Assembly (NCBI RefSeq): GCF_964340395.1
Contig: NC_135550.1
Coordinates: forward strand, 25,906,676 to 25,970,675
DNA length: 64,000 nt
Direction: 5' to 3'
From: Glandiceps talaboti
Taxonomy: Eukaryota; Hemichordata; Enteropneusta; Spengelidae
Position numbers and translations under genes: made by a program. Shown in pieces: positions 46,960-60,100 of this stretch (position 1 is its first letter; each line of letters opens with the position of its first letter). The notes below the pieces were generated by a model. The model was not told where the DNA came from. It saw only the letters and a program-made list of their open reading frames with translations, and searched no databases.

Positions 46960-49900
46960 CAATAAAACCATTTTATTTCCTTTTATGATACATGGCAATA
47001 CATCCATTTTTGTAGAAATTATTCTTACACTTGTGTGTCAATGGAAAGCCTCATACCATGCCATCTTGATCAAAGTAGAATGAGAGCACCTTATCAACAA
47101 CCATGCATTACGAAACCTGGTATGACTAAATATACCATAGTTAGACCTACAAATTAGGCAGAAAATTAACAGAAAACTGACATCACTAGGAGGACAAATT
47201 CATTTATAATTTTGAAATATTCTACTATCAGTTCATTTTTTGGCACAATTATACAAACTAACATTGAATTGACAGGGAGAATATGCACTAGTCACTGTGT
47301 ATGAAAATCTGTTGAGGAAGTTCTATTTTTAATTTTAATTTTATACAGAACTCCATACCATTCAGTTGTACAAGTGATGTTTTGATAATCTCTCAATAAT
47401 CCACAGGATTTAAATACAGTACATATACCATTCAAGATTATCATGTCAAGGACATATATCTACATGCTTCAGACAAAATAAAAACAGACAATAATAGCAT
47501 TATTCGCGTAAATAAAGTCACCCTTTGGGTAAAACTACAAATATTGACTCAAATTCATTCCAACGCCTCATATTAATTCAAAATTTACATTTAACATAAG
47601 GTATAATTTTTTATTCCTGCTGGAAAGGAAAGTTTGACAGAAACATAGTGTGATCTGTATTTCATCCACAGTTTTACATGAATGAATGTTCATAGATTCC
47701 AGGTACATTCTGCCAATTACAGCAGGAATTACAACTGCATACAGTTTCAATCATCAAACTTTTGGTAAGAGCAACATATAACCCAATATGAAGCATCAAT
47801 AAAACCTGAGATAAGTAACCTCTCTCCAATTCATATTGAAAGTCTTCACATGACAGGTGGGCACAGCACCAGATCTATACTGTAATCAGTAAGCATGAAA
47901 TTCAAACAATCCAACTCAAGTTTACAGTTTAGATCTGGTTGCACCCATCCACTGTGGTTATTAGTTTCACTTATTACTTATCTAAGTTTTTTAAAATGTT
48001 ATTTGGTCAAATGTGTTTGATCATTCAAACTGAATGCAATTATAATTTCAGCTGTATAATGATTTCTACTACCAGGGTAGACTCTTTTTAGTGTTTTTAG
48101 TTATACAACATTCCTCCTTTCGGATCAAACATTCAGCATTTCAAAAATGAATAACAATTACACTATGTATGTTTTTGATGACAAAGACAGACAAAACAAA
48201 AACATCCATAGTTGCAGCTAAAGTAAAGTATACAAAGAAAAGGGTTATAAGGTTCATGTACATGAAATAGTGTTTCACATATACCTTGCATAAATTGGGT
48301 ATTACTAGGATGTTTATAAGCTAAAAACTGATGCATAGAAATGGTGACAAGCAGCAAAATATATATTTTGACTTCTCCACTTACGTTTGATTTCTCAAAG
48401 TAGAAACAGAACAGTATGATTGTATCACATAATTGTGGATACATGTCAATATTACAGTATCATTTAAAACAAAGTCTTTCTATTGAATTACACTGTATTA
48501 CATTAGATTCAAAGCGGAGTACACAACATTGGAATCCAGCTGGAAATGTTTGTTTGACTTGACAATCAATACCAAACCTAGACATCTAGGACCTAAAGCA
48601 TGTAAATAGGGAAACATTTTGAATAATTCTGTTTATAGACTTGGTCTATAACAATACATATCATGATTGATAATTTTCATTGAATTATACTTCAGCTGAC
48701 TTTTTATTCTTTTTTAATATAAACACGATTTCTATCTTGTTCCATTGACAACATGACCAACTATGCAATTCAATGGATTTACTAGAAACAAAAATAACTG
48801 TACACTAAAGATATAAAGAAAGCAGTTAGTGCTGACTCACAATTCCAATTTAGATTAAGTACATCTTTTGATTCAATTGATAGGGAAATGAATTCTGTAT
48901 TACACTATACATTTCAAATCTCAGTTGACAGCACTGACTTACAGTGGATGGGTTATTAACCCATCAGTATTTCAAATACATTCACTTTTAAATGATCAAT
49001 ATTCTATACATATATAGATACATAAACAAATACATGTGGACGTACATGTATAGCTAAAACTAATCTTTGCCGTTATTGAAGGTGACTCCACCAAACTGAA
49101 AGTCAGCAAAGAAGACTTACATTTGATTTCCTGTTCTACTTACACCCTGTAAATAGTCGTTGTCAAATATTACCTTCCCATAAAATCATCATATTCAAAC
49201 GAACACAAAAAAAATGTTATTCAAGTTTCATACTCAATTGATATCTTAGTGGGAGAAGTGATGACAATCAAAGGGCTGTTTGATTGGTTTTTTTTTTTTT
49301 TTCAACCAAAACTGGTGTATTGATACTTCATACAACATGGGACAGTTGTATTCTTTTCCACCTGAATATACATTTGTAGATAGTTTTCACTTTGTGAAAA
49401 TGAAAGGTCAAAGCCAAATCTTGGACATGTAAATCCTACACTGTGAACCATTGACGTCTGGAATCATTATCCAATTAATTAATTTGACAGGGTAATCTCT
49501 GTATCTAAACAGGCTGTTTTTCATTTCAAAAGGCATATAGAAAAAGAAACCCAACAAAATAGAAAATACGGCACCTTTTAATAAATTGACTTGTTGGGTC
49601 ACAAATGAATATTCCCAATATGAGGAGTAAGTTATCAGCTAAAACAATGCTCTGGTTATATGGCAGAAATCAGTAAAGCATTTACTCTCAAAGTCTATCA
49701 TGGTGACATAGTGTTTATTTCCAATCAGTTTCTTGTGGCACACAGCTTGTATAATATACCTGGTCCGATTTTCATAACAGTCTAATACTCACAAAATGTG
49801 AAGTATGCCTTGATTTAGGGAATGTACATCCTATATAGTAGATATCCATAGTCTTGTAAGGAAGAGCCTTACAGTCTGGTTACTAAGGCTGTGAATACTG

Positions 49901-50109
49901 GCATGATTGGAGACCATCCAATTGTCATCTAAAGTGGAATGTTCATTATCAAGGGATAACATCTTGTCCTACATCTTCTCCATACTGTCTTTCAGCATCA
50001 TTGAAAACCAATGATCCCATGAATCAGTCAACATATATGGTTGTCGTCCTACATTATGTATGTACAATTATTCACATATTTAAAGGAGGATTTGCTGAAA
50101 CTATTGTCT
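46960..50109 (-). other. Probable BTBD7 3' UTR / downstream region
   Basis: About 3.1 kb downstream of the BTBD7 stop without recognisable coding sequence. Several minus-strand AATAAA-type signals occur, including one near 46973-46978 (TTTATT on plus). The true cleavage site cannot be picked from sequence. It contains a T-run at about 49288-49302. Confidence 0.35.
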
Positions 50110-50298
50110 TCATAATTCCCCATAATGACTGTGGCCATTTTTACCAAGCACAAAATGTTCATCTCCAAGTTCTGGTTCCCTCAATAGCATCTGATTGATA
50201 GATGGAGCAGTTGCTATTGTGATATCAGGACCTGTTGCCATGGCAATGTCTGGCATCATCTCGTTGAGCATGGGAACAACTTGGGCGGCAGCTGCAGC
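50110..50298 (-). CDS. BTBD7: BTBD7 terminal exon
   Basis: 189 nt, 62 residues and TGA (50110-50112). Acceptor ccattcag, phase 0, compatible with the preceding exon. It begins with an alanine run and VPMLNEMMPDIAMATGPDIT, the counterpart of the vertebrate VLNDLMPDIAM motif. It then ends LREPELGDEHFVLGKNGHSH and YGEL. The protein ends much sooner after this motif than the vertebrate one. Confidence 0.8.
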   Translation of the reverse strand, partial: AAAAAQVVPMLNEMMPDIAMATGPDITIATAPSINQMLLREPELGDEHFVLGKNGHSHYGEL

Positions 50299-51471
50299 CT
50301 GAATGGATAAGAAAATGATAACAGATTGATAAGACTGTGCAATGTTCACATCAATGAGTTGAATGACTTGTCTATAACGATAAAATCACCTGTTATCTCC
50401 TATACAATGTAGCTGAAGTGGGTATAGTCAAGGTGATGTTAAAATGCTGGTTAAAGTCATTGCTATACACATATTTTGTTAAAATAATGATCTCATTGAA
50501 GACTGACTACTATTTAAGATATTTTGTGTCTCAATATATAGTGGGATATCATTGGCCATTAAGTTAAAGTAACATTAATATTATCTGAATAAAAATTTGT
50601 AAATAGTATGCAAGTACATGCTGACATTTATGACAGTATGTAAATCAGCTAATAAATATGCAAACTGCAAAAATGTTTGTGTCATGGAAGTGGACTGTGA
50701 CAGTCGTATATTGCTGCACTGTTGTAAATTGTATGCAAGTACTTGCTGACATTTATGACAGTATGCAAATCAGCTAATAAATATGTAAATTGCAAAAAGA
50801 AAGTTTGTGTCACAGGGACATGGGCAATCTTATATTGTTTCACTGCTGTAAATTGTATGCAAATACATGCCACTTCCTATGAAAATATGTAAATGAGCTA
50901 ATGAATATGTATGATTACTTATTTATCATCTGTGCTGCATAATCCGAGGAAATGAATCACTTTTGAAATTGAAACTTTTAAATAGAAGTACAGCAATTAG
51001 TACTTGAACATAAAAAATGTGAAAAGTAAATCTGAGTACTGAAACATGCTGTAAAAGAAAGTATAATAATCCATAAATTGCTGTTTTCAAATGCAAATTA
51101 AATTTTGTTACTTTTAACTTTGTTATATTTTTAACTTTTGTAGGGCAATTAAATATTGAAGGTGAAACGCTATCGAATAAATATTTGTTTAAAATGAGGT
51201 CAGAAAGTATACATAACATACATCACTAATTGAAATAGGATGACCTACCACCTTCATAAATGTACCAATTTCACTAGATAGAAGTGACAATCTGAGATAG
51301 TCCCTTGACATGAACGAAATTGGTTCAATGTCCTTTAGGTTAATCTATACTATGTCTCTGGAATATCAAACACATAGACATGTACACACCATCTTGTTCA
51401 CGCTCTTACTAAAATTACTGGTAGCATTTAGGATACTGAAACGTGATAGCAATATTAATGAAACTCTCTCT

Positions 51472-51502
<31 letters not shown>

Positions 51503-54092
51503 TAGTGTGACAAGGTTCAAAAAGCCCATTAAAGCCAAGTGAGGTCTGAAATAGTGGTAAATCAGGATGCAGTATATACTTTAACCTGTAGTTGTTATTT
51601 AATCCATCGTGTAGATCAGTTTGCCAGCCAAATATCTCACTACACCATTGAAATACAGGAGACCACACATATCCACCCTTGTTATTCTTACAGTTAATAT
51701 ACCAATAAAGTATTATGATACATTATCACATACCTATAATCATGTCCCTATGCATTTCAGAGGAGAATTTTCCTTGTCAAAACCCTGGCAAACTTTGCCC
51801 TAATAAGCAAAGGTGCTGGACTGCATTCTTTTCTGTTGCAATGCAATTTGCTATAGTACAGTCACTTTCCAGAAAACTCATTTAATATTTTGTTTGGTGA
51901 CAATAGCGGTAAATTCAATGAAATTTATTCACATATATGCAACAAAGGTTTGGATCGCTCAGTGAATGGCTATATAGAATCTCAGTTGGTAGCATTTGTA
52001 TGATAGTTTAACTACGGCACATTTTAACGACAACACAGTCGTAGTCAGGCGAGATGTAGCCGAACAACAATGATTTATTGAAAATAGGTACACTGACAAA
52101 CATGTCGTTCTTAAATGAATACCAGCATTTTCAACAGTATCATTATATTGCAATTTCATGCCAAACTTTATGTATGACCAGTCATTTTGTATGTCCCTAA
52201 TTATTAAACCCTCATTTTGTGCTTTGGCCTACGTGTGAATAATGCATATCATGATATCAACAGAATGGCCTTTGGACCCTCTTGAGGCTGTGCCCAGCCA
52301 TGACACAATCTTGGTCAGCAAAATCACATCTGGGCTGTGAAGGTTTTTACAATTGCCAAGTGTTATAGTCTTTGAAATGGTTCTTACTACCCTCATTTTT
52401 GTTCATATATATTAATTTTTAAATGTATAAACACAATCAAATATGTGTAAGCCAGATCTTACTATATTTGCCATGCACACAATTTCATTTTTCCTACCCT
52501 ATTTAAAACTAATATTTTGAAATTTCATAAACATACCTTCATGGAAATGTACTAAAACACATGATGTATTATTACAATTATTAGATACCCCATGTCAGAA
52601 TGAATGTTCATGGACTCTGGGTTCAAGCGAAAATGTCTGCTCAAAGAGTCAAAACAAAATTTCATGAATCCCAAATTTACGTTGACATCTAATCAGTATT
52701 GTCAGGGGTGTACTCAAATGGGCTATACTACATGTATGTATAATGTACCTATCACATGAAATGACTGTTAAATGTCTGTAAGTATTAACTACTATGTATT
52801 GGTCACACAATGATTACGTATCACATGAAATGACTGTTAAATGTCTTTGTAAGTCTTAACTATTATGTATTGGTCACACTGATTATGTATCACATGAAAT
52901 GACTGTTAAATGATTTGGATACAATTCAGTGTGTAAGACTGGAATGCAATCATTTCCTTTGCATTCTACTTGCAGTGTGTTTGGTTTGATGAAGACAAGA
53001 ATTATGACAAAACAGGGGTAAGGTACGGCCAAGTACTCAATTTGCTGACCAGAACATTGTAACGGAAAGAATTCAATAAAATTATTGCAATTCAAACCTA
53101 GCTGGCATAAATTATTGTTATTGCATTCTTAAACAATTTTCAACTTCATCATAACTGAAATCATCTGACATGTCTATTTCTTAGACTTAAGAACAATGTA
53201 TAGAAATATTATTCATGGAAGGTATATGATAAACAGTTTACACTGTAATTTCTATCCTAGCACGACAACAATCAAGTTAACCACAATTATTTTTAATATA
53301 TGAGTTCTATGCTTAGAATATGTTACAAACTCAATTATGGAGATCTTCACTGAGTGGCTAATAGTGTTACCATCCTACTACATTCATCAATAGTTGATTT
53401 GTGAAGGCTCTACAAACATCACTGATGATATCTGTCAAACCCTTTCATGTATATATTTCATAAATAATGTACCAATATCCTCTTACAATTTCAGTTACAA
53501 AGATCGCATTCCTCTAAATTGTAAGTAAAGTGAATCATGTGTAACAATATCAAGATATATTGTAATTACTTTATTTATTATGAAGAGTCTAATTGAGTAG
53601 TTGGATATCTTTCCAAATTCTAATATTCGTTCCTTTATTGTATAAATTTAACAACTTTTTTTGACAGCAAAACATAATTTAAGTTATCAATTCCATAAAG
53701 CAAATAAGGTAATGCAATTAACTATAAAAGAAAGGCAATGGACATGTTTCTATGCTATGTTTAGTAAGTGCCTTGTCACAAGTCAGAATGTGTGTGTTCT
53801 TTCATTGGTCTTTAATAGCAAGTACCTTGTCACAAGTCAGAATGTGTGTGTTCTTTCATTGTTCTTTAATAGCAAGTACCTTGTCACAAGTCAGAATGTG
53901 TGTGTTCTTTCATTGGTCTTAGTAAAATATTTTCTTCAAAACAGATTGATTCAATGTTTTCTGCTTTGACATTAATTTTTTTGACAATAATACAAATCTG
54001 ATTATTTTGTAAAATCCAAAATATACATACCCATGTTTAAATCAGTTTTCTTATCATGAAACCCAATTTGTGGCCAAACAGACAGACAGACA

Positions 54093-54132
<40 letters not shown>

Positions 54133-57100
54133 TAGACAGATATACACACACATGTACAGAGACAGACAAATCTTATTCAGGTCATGGAACCAACAAGCGC
54201 TATTTCTGCTTCTCACAAAAATCTTTGACTTTCTATCAGACTTATAGTGAAAGGTATTGTACAAATTCTTCTTTTTTTTTTAAATAGATTTCAGACAGAC
54301 ATCCACTCATCATCTCCATGTTCAGACAAAGCTATCTGTATTCATTCTATACAAAACTGATTTTTAATAAGTCTATTTACAAAACGTTCACCTCATGGAT
54401 TGAGCTTAACAAGTATTTACTTCATTTACCAATGGCAATAGGATATGACTTTATCCTTTGCAATATCCATTGATTCAAGATGACTCTTATATAGACCTAC
54501 GGCTACTAATCAAACAACTTAGACACAGTTAGGTAACTATACTGTGATGAAAGAACAAGAAAATCAATCGGTGCTGACGTCATTACGGAAATACTGCTGC
54601 TTTTTAATCAGGAAATAGCTGTCTTTCCCCCACTCTCTTTAATCCATTAGTCCAGAGACTCGAGACACTAGACTCAAAAACTCCCATTTTCTGGGTCACA
54701 GTATGTTTACTGTTTTTCTTTTTGTTTACTGAAAAGTTACATGCTGTCATCTTCACCTAAATGCATATTTTTACTGTGAGTATTTGAAAGTCTCAAAACA
54801 AATGTCATTTTATTCCCTTTAGCCATGATTTAGATGTAAAAATGAGACACTATTTCTAACATTGTTAGTAACCGTTACTAGGTAACTTATTGCACGGCAT
54901 TGTTAGTGAATGAGTGACAGTCTCATAAAAAACCAAGTCTGATTCATGTTTGACAGTGATCAAGGGTCTCACCAAAAGGACCTTGTCTGACTCACCACTG
55001 CCAAATGTTACACTGTTGACCCACTGTTCACTCTTTAAAAGCACCCTTCACAGCTTTCTATAGCTTTGCTCAATTTCAGAAGGGAGATTTCAAAACCTGG
55101 TTTTCTAACCAGAGCAACGACCTTTTCAAAGTCATATTCTCTGAGACAAGGTCACACAAGGTCAAAGTGTACTCAATCAAGCAAGGAACCCCACAGTGTT
55201 GGTTGAATTAACTACATACTGATAGACATGTAAGAAATGCCTTCAAGCAACCCATCAACTACAAAGAATCATTATATCCCATTTGAAAGACTTTAAAGGT
55301 ACCTGGTGACATTAATCACACACTATCTATGTACTACACACCTCTACTAATGTAAAGTTTAATCTTCTAGCCTATCATTTCACTTCAAATCTCATTTATA
55401 AACACAAGGATGACAACTTTCAGAGCTAACTTGAAAGTAATGACATGGGTAATGATGTTACACATTGAATGGTTGACAGATAAATGTCATTTCCAAATGG
55501 TCAAAGAGACAGAATGAATTGAATCAAGTTGTCTTGAAGGCATGACAATTATTGAAACTTTCAATGCATTGAGTTAGTGATTTAACACATTTTGCACACT
55601 TTTCCCTTAATAGTCAGTTTTGTACTTAAAGTACAATGTGACAAATTACACATTTTGAAATAACTTTAAACATTGAAAGTGTCACTATGGAGGTCCTTGA
55701 CGTACTCAATGTAGCCATAGATCTGCAGTTCAACATTCTGGAACAAATTGAATACTCAATGTAAGTTAGCTCTGGAGGTCTTCATCTTTGTCAATGTCTT
55801 CAAATCGCAAGGCTAAGCATACTATATACCAGGTGCAAACACTATAGATAATACAGTTCCTAGTACTGGTATTCCTGTTGTACAACTAGCTGCATGGACA
55901 ACCCAAACAACTCCAAAAGGTTAAAATGTATTTTTAATTACGTGGTGACTCCAACTTTTTGTCTGTGACACCAAACTTTGTGAAAATAGTGAATTCAATA
56001 GTTTGTCCCACTTCAATAACAAAATCTTCAACTAACTCATACAGCAAAAGTTCATTGCTCAAACACTTTTGCACAAAATTACCGTATTCCACAGTTGTGG
56101 TATAACTTTTGTGAACAGTATAGCACTTGATCATGTCCAAACTATAAAACAATATCTCACTAGTATTCTGCATTCATCAACTGTGCCTAAGTAAAGGACA
56201 ACCCTCTAGTCTTTTACCCTGCCTTAGTGTAGTACACTATATTGTAAATGATCTCACAGGGACCATGGAAACCAGATAGGGGGGGTATCTTGAATTACTG
56301 TTGTGTACAGCAGTGTGTTCTCTAATGATAGCCAAATTTCATTGTTGTGAGTCACCACATAGTAAGAGATAGGAGAACACCAAATTTTGGTGCTTCACTA
56401 GAAATTGTGTGCGTCAGTGGCACGTCAAATTGGCTTGGAGGGCACACTGGTGTACAGCATAACAATTAGACTATCTCCTGTGGTCACATTTTAATTGACA
56501 CAATGGTACACTTGGCCATAAACCAAATATACCTTGACCAGAATTGTAATGTTTTAATTGACACATCGTCAAATGGTACATTGGCCACAACCAAATACAA
56601 CTTGCCCAGAATCATGTTTTAATTGACACAATGGTACACTGGCCACAAACCAAATACAACTCGACCAGAATCATGTTTTAATTGACACCACAAACCAGAT
56701 ACAGCTTGACCAGAATCATAATAATCCGTTATAAACAACTTACAGTTTTCAGCTTTCAATGTGAAGTATTTGGACTAAGCCTATACATGATGATGCATTG
56801 TGTGAGAGAATGTCACTTATGTTGTTACATTTAGTCTTGTTTAGTCTTTATTACATTTGAAATAACATTTTCACCAGACAGGAAATGATGGAAGACATGT
56901 TGACCGCTTTGATTATGAGTGATTTATAGAACAAAGACTAAATGCCATCAATGACAGAGAAGGATTTTATGGTTAATAAATGTATTTCTAAACATATTAT
57001 TAAAATACCGATGGAAACCCAGCACTGTATATCACATTAGCAGTAAATTGTAATCAACTTATCAACATCTCAGTAGTAAATACAGATCCTGTTATCATTG

Positions 57101-60100
57101 AAGGTTTAAAAATTTTCTAAATTGTGTTGTTTGAAGTGTGAAAATGAAAGCCAGCAATTGCATTGATGCCAGACCCCCTCCCTCCCTAAATGACCAAAGT
57201 TTGTGACCTTGTGTGACATCACCCTAAATGAACTCATCTTTTTGCATATTTAAATTTCTTTCCCAATACTTGCACTTACAATAATTCAAATACTTTTTAA
57301 CATTCTAATATATTTGTTATAAAACTGTTTTGTGGTAATTCTAATTCAAATTTGTCATTTTTAAACATCTGACGTCTTACTGACTGCAAACACATGTTGT
57401 GAACTTTAGAAAACAAAAGTGATAAAAGAATTGAAAGTTGAGGGCACTCTTCAAGATGTACAGAATTCTTTCATATTTCTCTACTCGCCAATCATTTCAC
57501 TTGTGTATTCTGGATGGCATTTTAATTGCAACTTATAACTTTAAGTCTGATCTTAGTAGTATCTCAGTATAAACTGGGAAATATGAACACATTTTGGTAC
57601 TTCTCATTTCATTGCTGGCAGGTGGAGTCAATGCTTCTCTTTTAGATCTAACGGCAATTTCCTACTGAAGTCAAGAAACTGATGTGATCTGTCATTGAAG
57701 TTAAGGGCATTTAACTTTGTCATCGGGATCATAAATCTTGTATTCTCTAGTTACATATAACAACTAAAGCATTACGCATCTGTTTAATAATACACTGCAT
57801 ATACATGTTTTTCATTCTAATTTATATTTTTGGTGAGTATAAACAGCTGACCATGTAAAACATGAAGTTTAACTCTTCATAATAATAGCAGTTGTCATCC
57901 AAGTATAACCGGACTGAACAAACGTATATTCTGAACTAAGACATACTTTACCTACAATATCAGGCAGGTTGTTTCCTGCTGACATCATTCTAGAAAGGGT
58001 CCATCAATAAATCATATGTAAACGACATTTTTCATGTTGTTAAACTATACAACTTTTACAGCTTTAATTTTCCTTTCCATTTCACATTTGATTTTAATGT
58101 AACTGACTGTGAAAAAAATTCTTTCATAGAATTTTACTGACAGTGACACTTGTTATTTACAAGTGGAGATTTGGTAAAAACTTTGTCAAGTTGTTCTTTA
58201 CCTCTGTTCTCTTCAAACATTTTAGTTACAATATGTGACAGTTTGCAAATTTGCATGTACATGGATTCCTATTAGTGGATTTTAAAATCATTTTATTTTT
58301 GTGATAAATAGATTTGTGATTTCCAAACACCTTATTCATTTGTCTATCTTTAGCTATACAAAGATCTATTTAGGCCATTTTTCTTATTGCGTCTTTGTTA
58401 TCAACTCAGTATAATGCCTGAAATGGCTATCATTTCACACTCTACATGACAAAGTAAACTTACTATAAATATGTTACAGATTAAGCCTCAATATGTTTTT
58501 TATATTTTGTAAACTGCTTTTTTAGTGAGACTCAATGCAGACATTGCTCAGACTTTCATTTCACTGACATGTGTCTCTTGGCTGTTGCATTCAAGCACTC
58601 CCCTAAAAATGTTGAATTATGCAAATATCACATATGTGCATCAAAAATGAGGTAATATGTGTTAGCGATACCTTCTAAAAAACTGCAGAGTTCTAATATT
58701 TTGGTGTTAGCCCTACTGACTTACAAATTGTTGTATGTGTATGTGTGCATGCGTGTTCTGTGATATGAGAAGATATGCACATTTTAATGTCTATTTCTCT
58801 ACAGCACAACTTACCCCAGGTGACTCTGGTGGATTTGCCAGTACAGGGGACTCGGGTTGTTCACACCATTCTCTTTCAACATTTCGTCTTGAATGTGCAT
58901 ATTCCTGTGGATCGGGATAGTCTTCCCCAGCAAAGTCACTACCACTACCCTGTTTAAACAAGTCCACTGCTTCATCAGGTAAACCAAACTCTCTTACTAC
59001 ACGTTTCCGAACTTCCTGAATTATTAAACTGATATCACTACATGGTAATGACAGTGCTCGCTGAGTCAAACTACTCCGACATAGGTCCTTCTCTCTACTT
59101 ATTATGGCTCTCTTTGTGTGAACATCAGGAGCTGTCAAGTAACAACAAAATTCAGTTGTTTAGAGCACAGGAACAAATGCATTCTCACACTGTTGAACTT
59201 ATATAATATAATAATAACAATGTTAGTTTTTATATATCATTTTCCCACTGTGCTCAAAGCGCTTTACAATTATTACATCCCAGCACAGATGTACAGGTCC
59301 TTTATACTTCAACTCCCTGATACAATTTATAGCAGCCTCTATGAGCACATAAGATTAAAGCATTTACATTGCAACTTCTGTCGTACCAGGTCCCCAATTG
59401 TACAGCTGGGTTGACTGAGGCACAATTGGGGATTCAAATCTTGCACAAGGACTTTACTCATTCAGAAACAAATGACCACAGCGAGGCTTGAGTCTGCAAC
59501 CTGCTGATTCCAAGCTAGCCACTCTAAACATTTGACCATCATAACTCTACAACCATGATGGACTAACTTACTTATTAAAAGTTGAAACCAAAATATACAG
59601 AAGAATGCAAACACACATATTTGCTTTCTTTTCAATAAATTTGTATGCAAAGATTAATACACAATGTTCAGAAAGTTTAATATAATCATCTCACCTAATA
59701 GGTTTTGAATTACAAAAACATTTAAGTATGTATCACAAAGTGTAACTGGTTTATGTCACTTGATGTATTTTCAAATAAATAATGTGTAACACCTTTAATC
59801 CGTTCAAAAATCATATATCCTAAAAACACTCCTAAGCAGAATATTTCAGGTATCTATTAGCAACAATAATATACTGATTCTGAAGCTATTTTGTCCAAAT
59901 GCCAAAATTTGATGACACTGCCTTGACCCTTGCTTTACCTATAGATAGATAAAATACACTAGGTTATTACAGCAAAGGCAAGTAAAACTATGAGTATACG
60001 CAGACAAAGCAAACTTCCCTGGGTGTGACAGTTTGAGTTACAAAAGTGAGGAAAGGGTTGGGCCACTCTGCATAGGATGTGGTATACTGTCAGAAATACT

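Larger units (their letters stand above)
50299..58814 (-). other. BTBD7 last intron (8.5 kb)
   Basis: Flanking exons join in phase 0. It contains four minisatellite blocks (50590, 52740, 53763, 56480), a CA microsatellite, a CT tract and a repeat copy at 57000-57175. No convincing additional exon was found. A 79-residue open frame at 55934-56173 has no family resemblance I recognise. Confidence 0.7.

Noticed and set aside
50590-50925. Regular repeats that could suggest a CRISPR-like array
   Set aside because: Units are about 125 bp, imperfect, with no spacer structure; the window is a eukaryotic genome.
53661-53969. 102-residue open frame with internal protein repeats
   Set aside because: The repeats are the translation of a three-copy 57-bp minisatellite, which is a multiple of three long.
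55934-56173. 79-residue minus-strand open frame in the BTBD7 intron
   Set aside because: Non-repetitive and slightly protein-like, but no matching splice sites for BTBD7 and no family I recognise.
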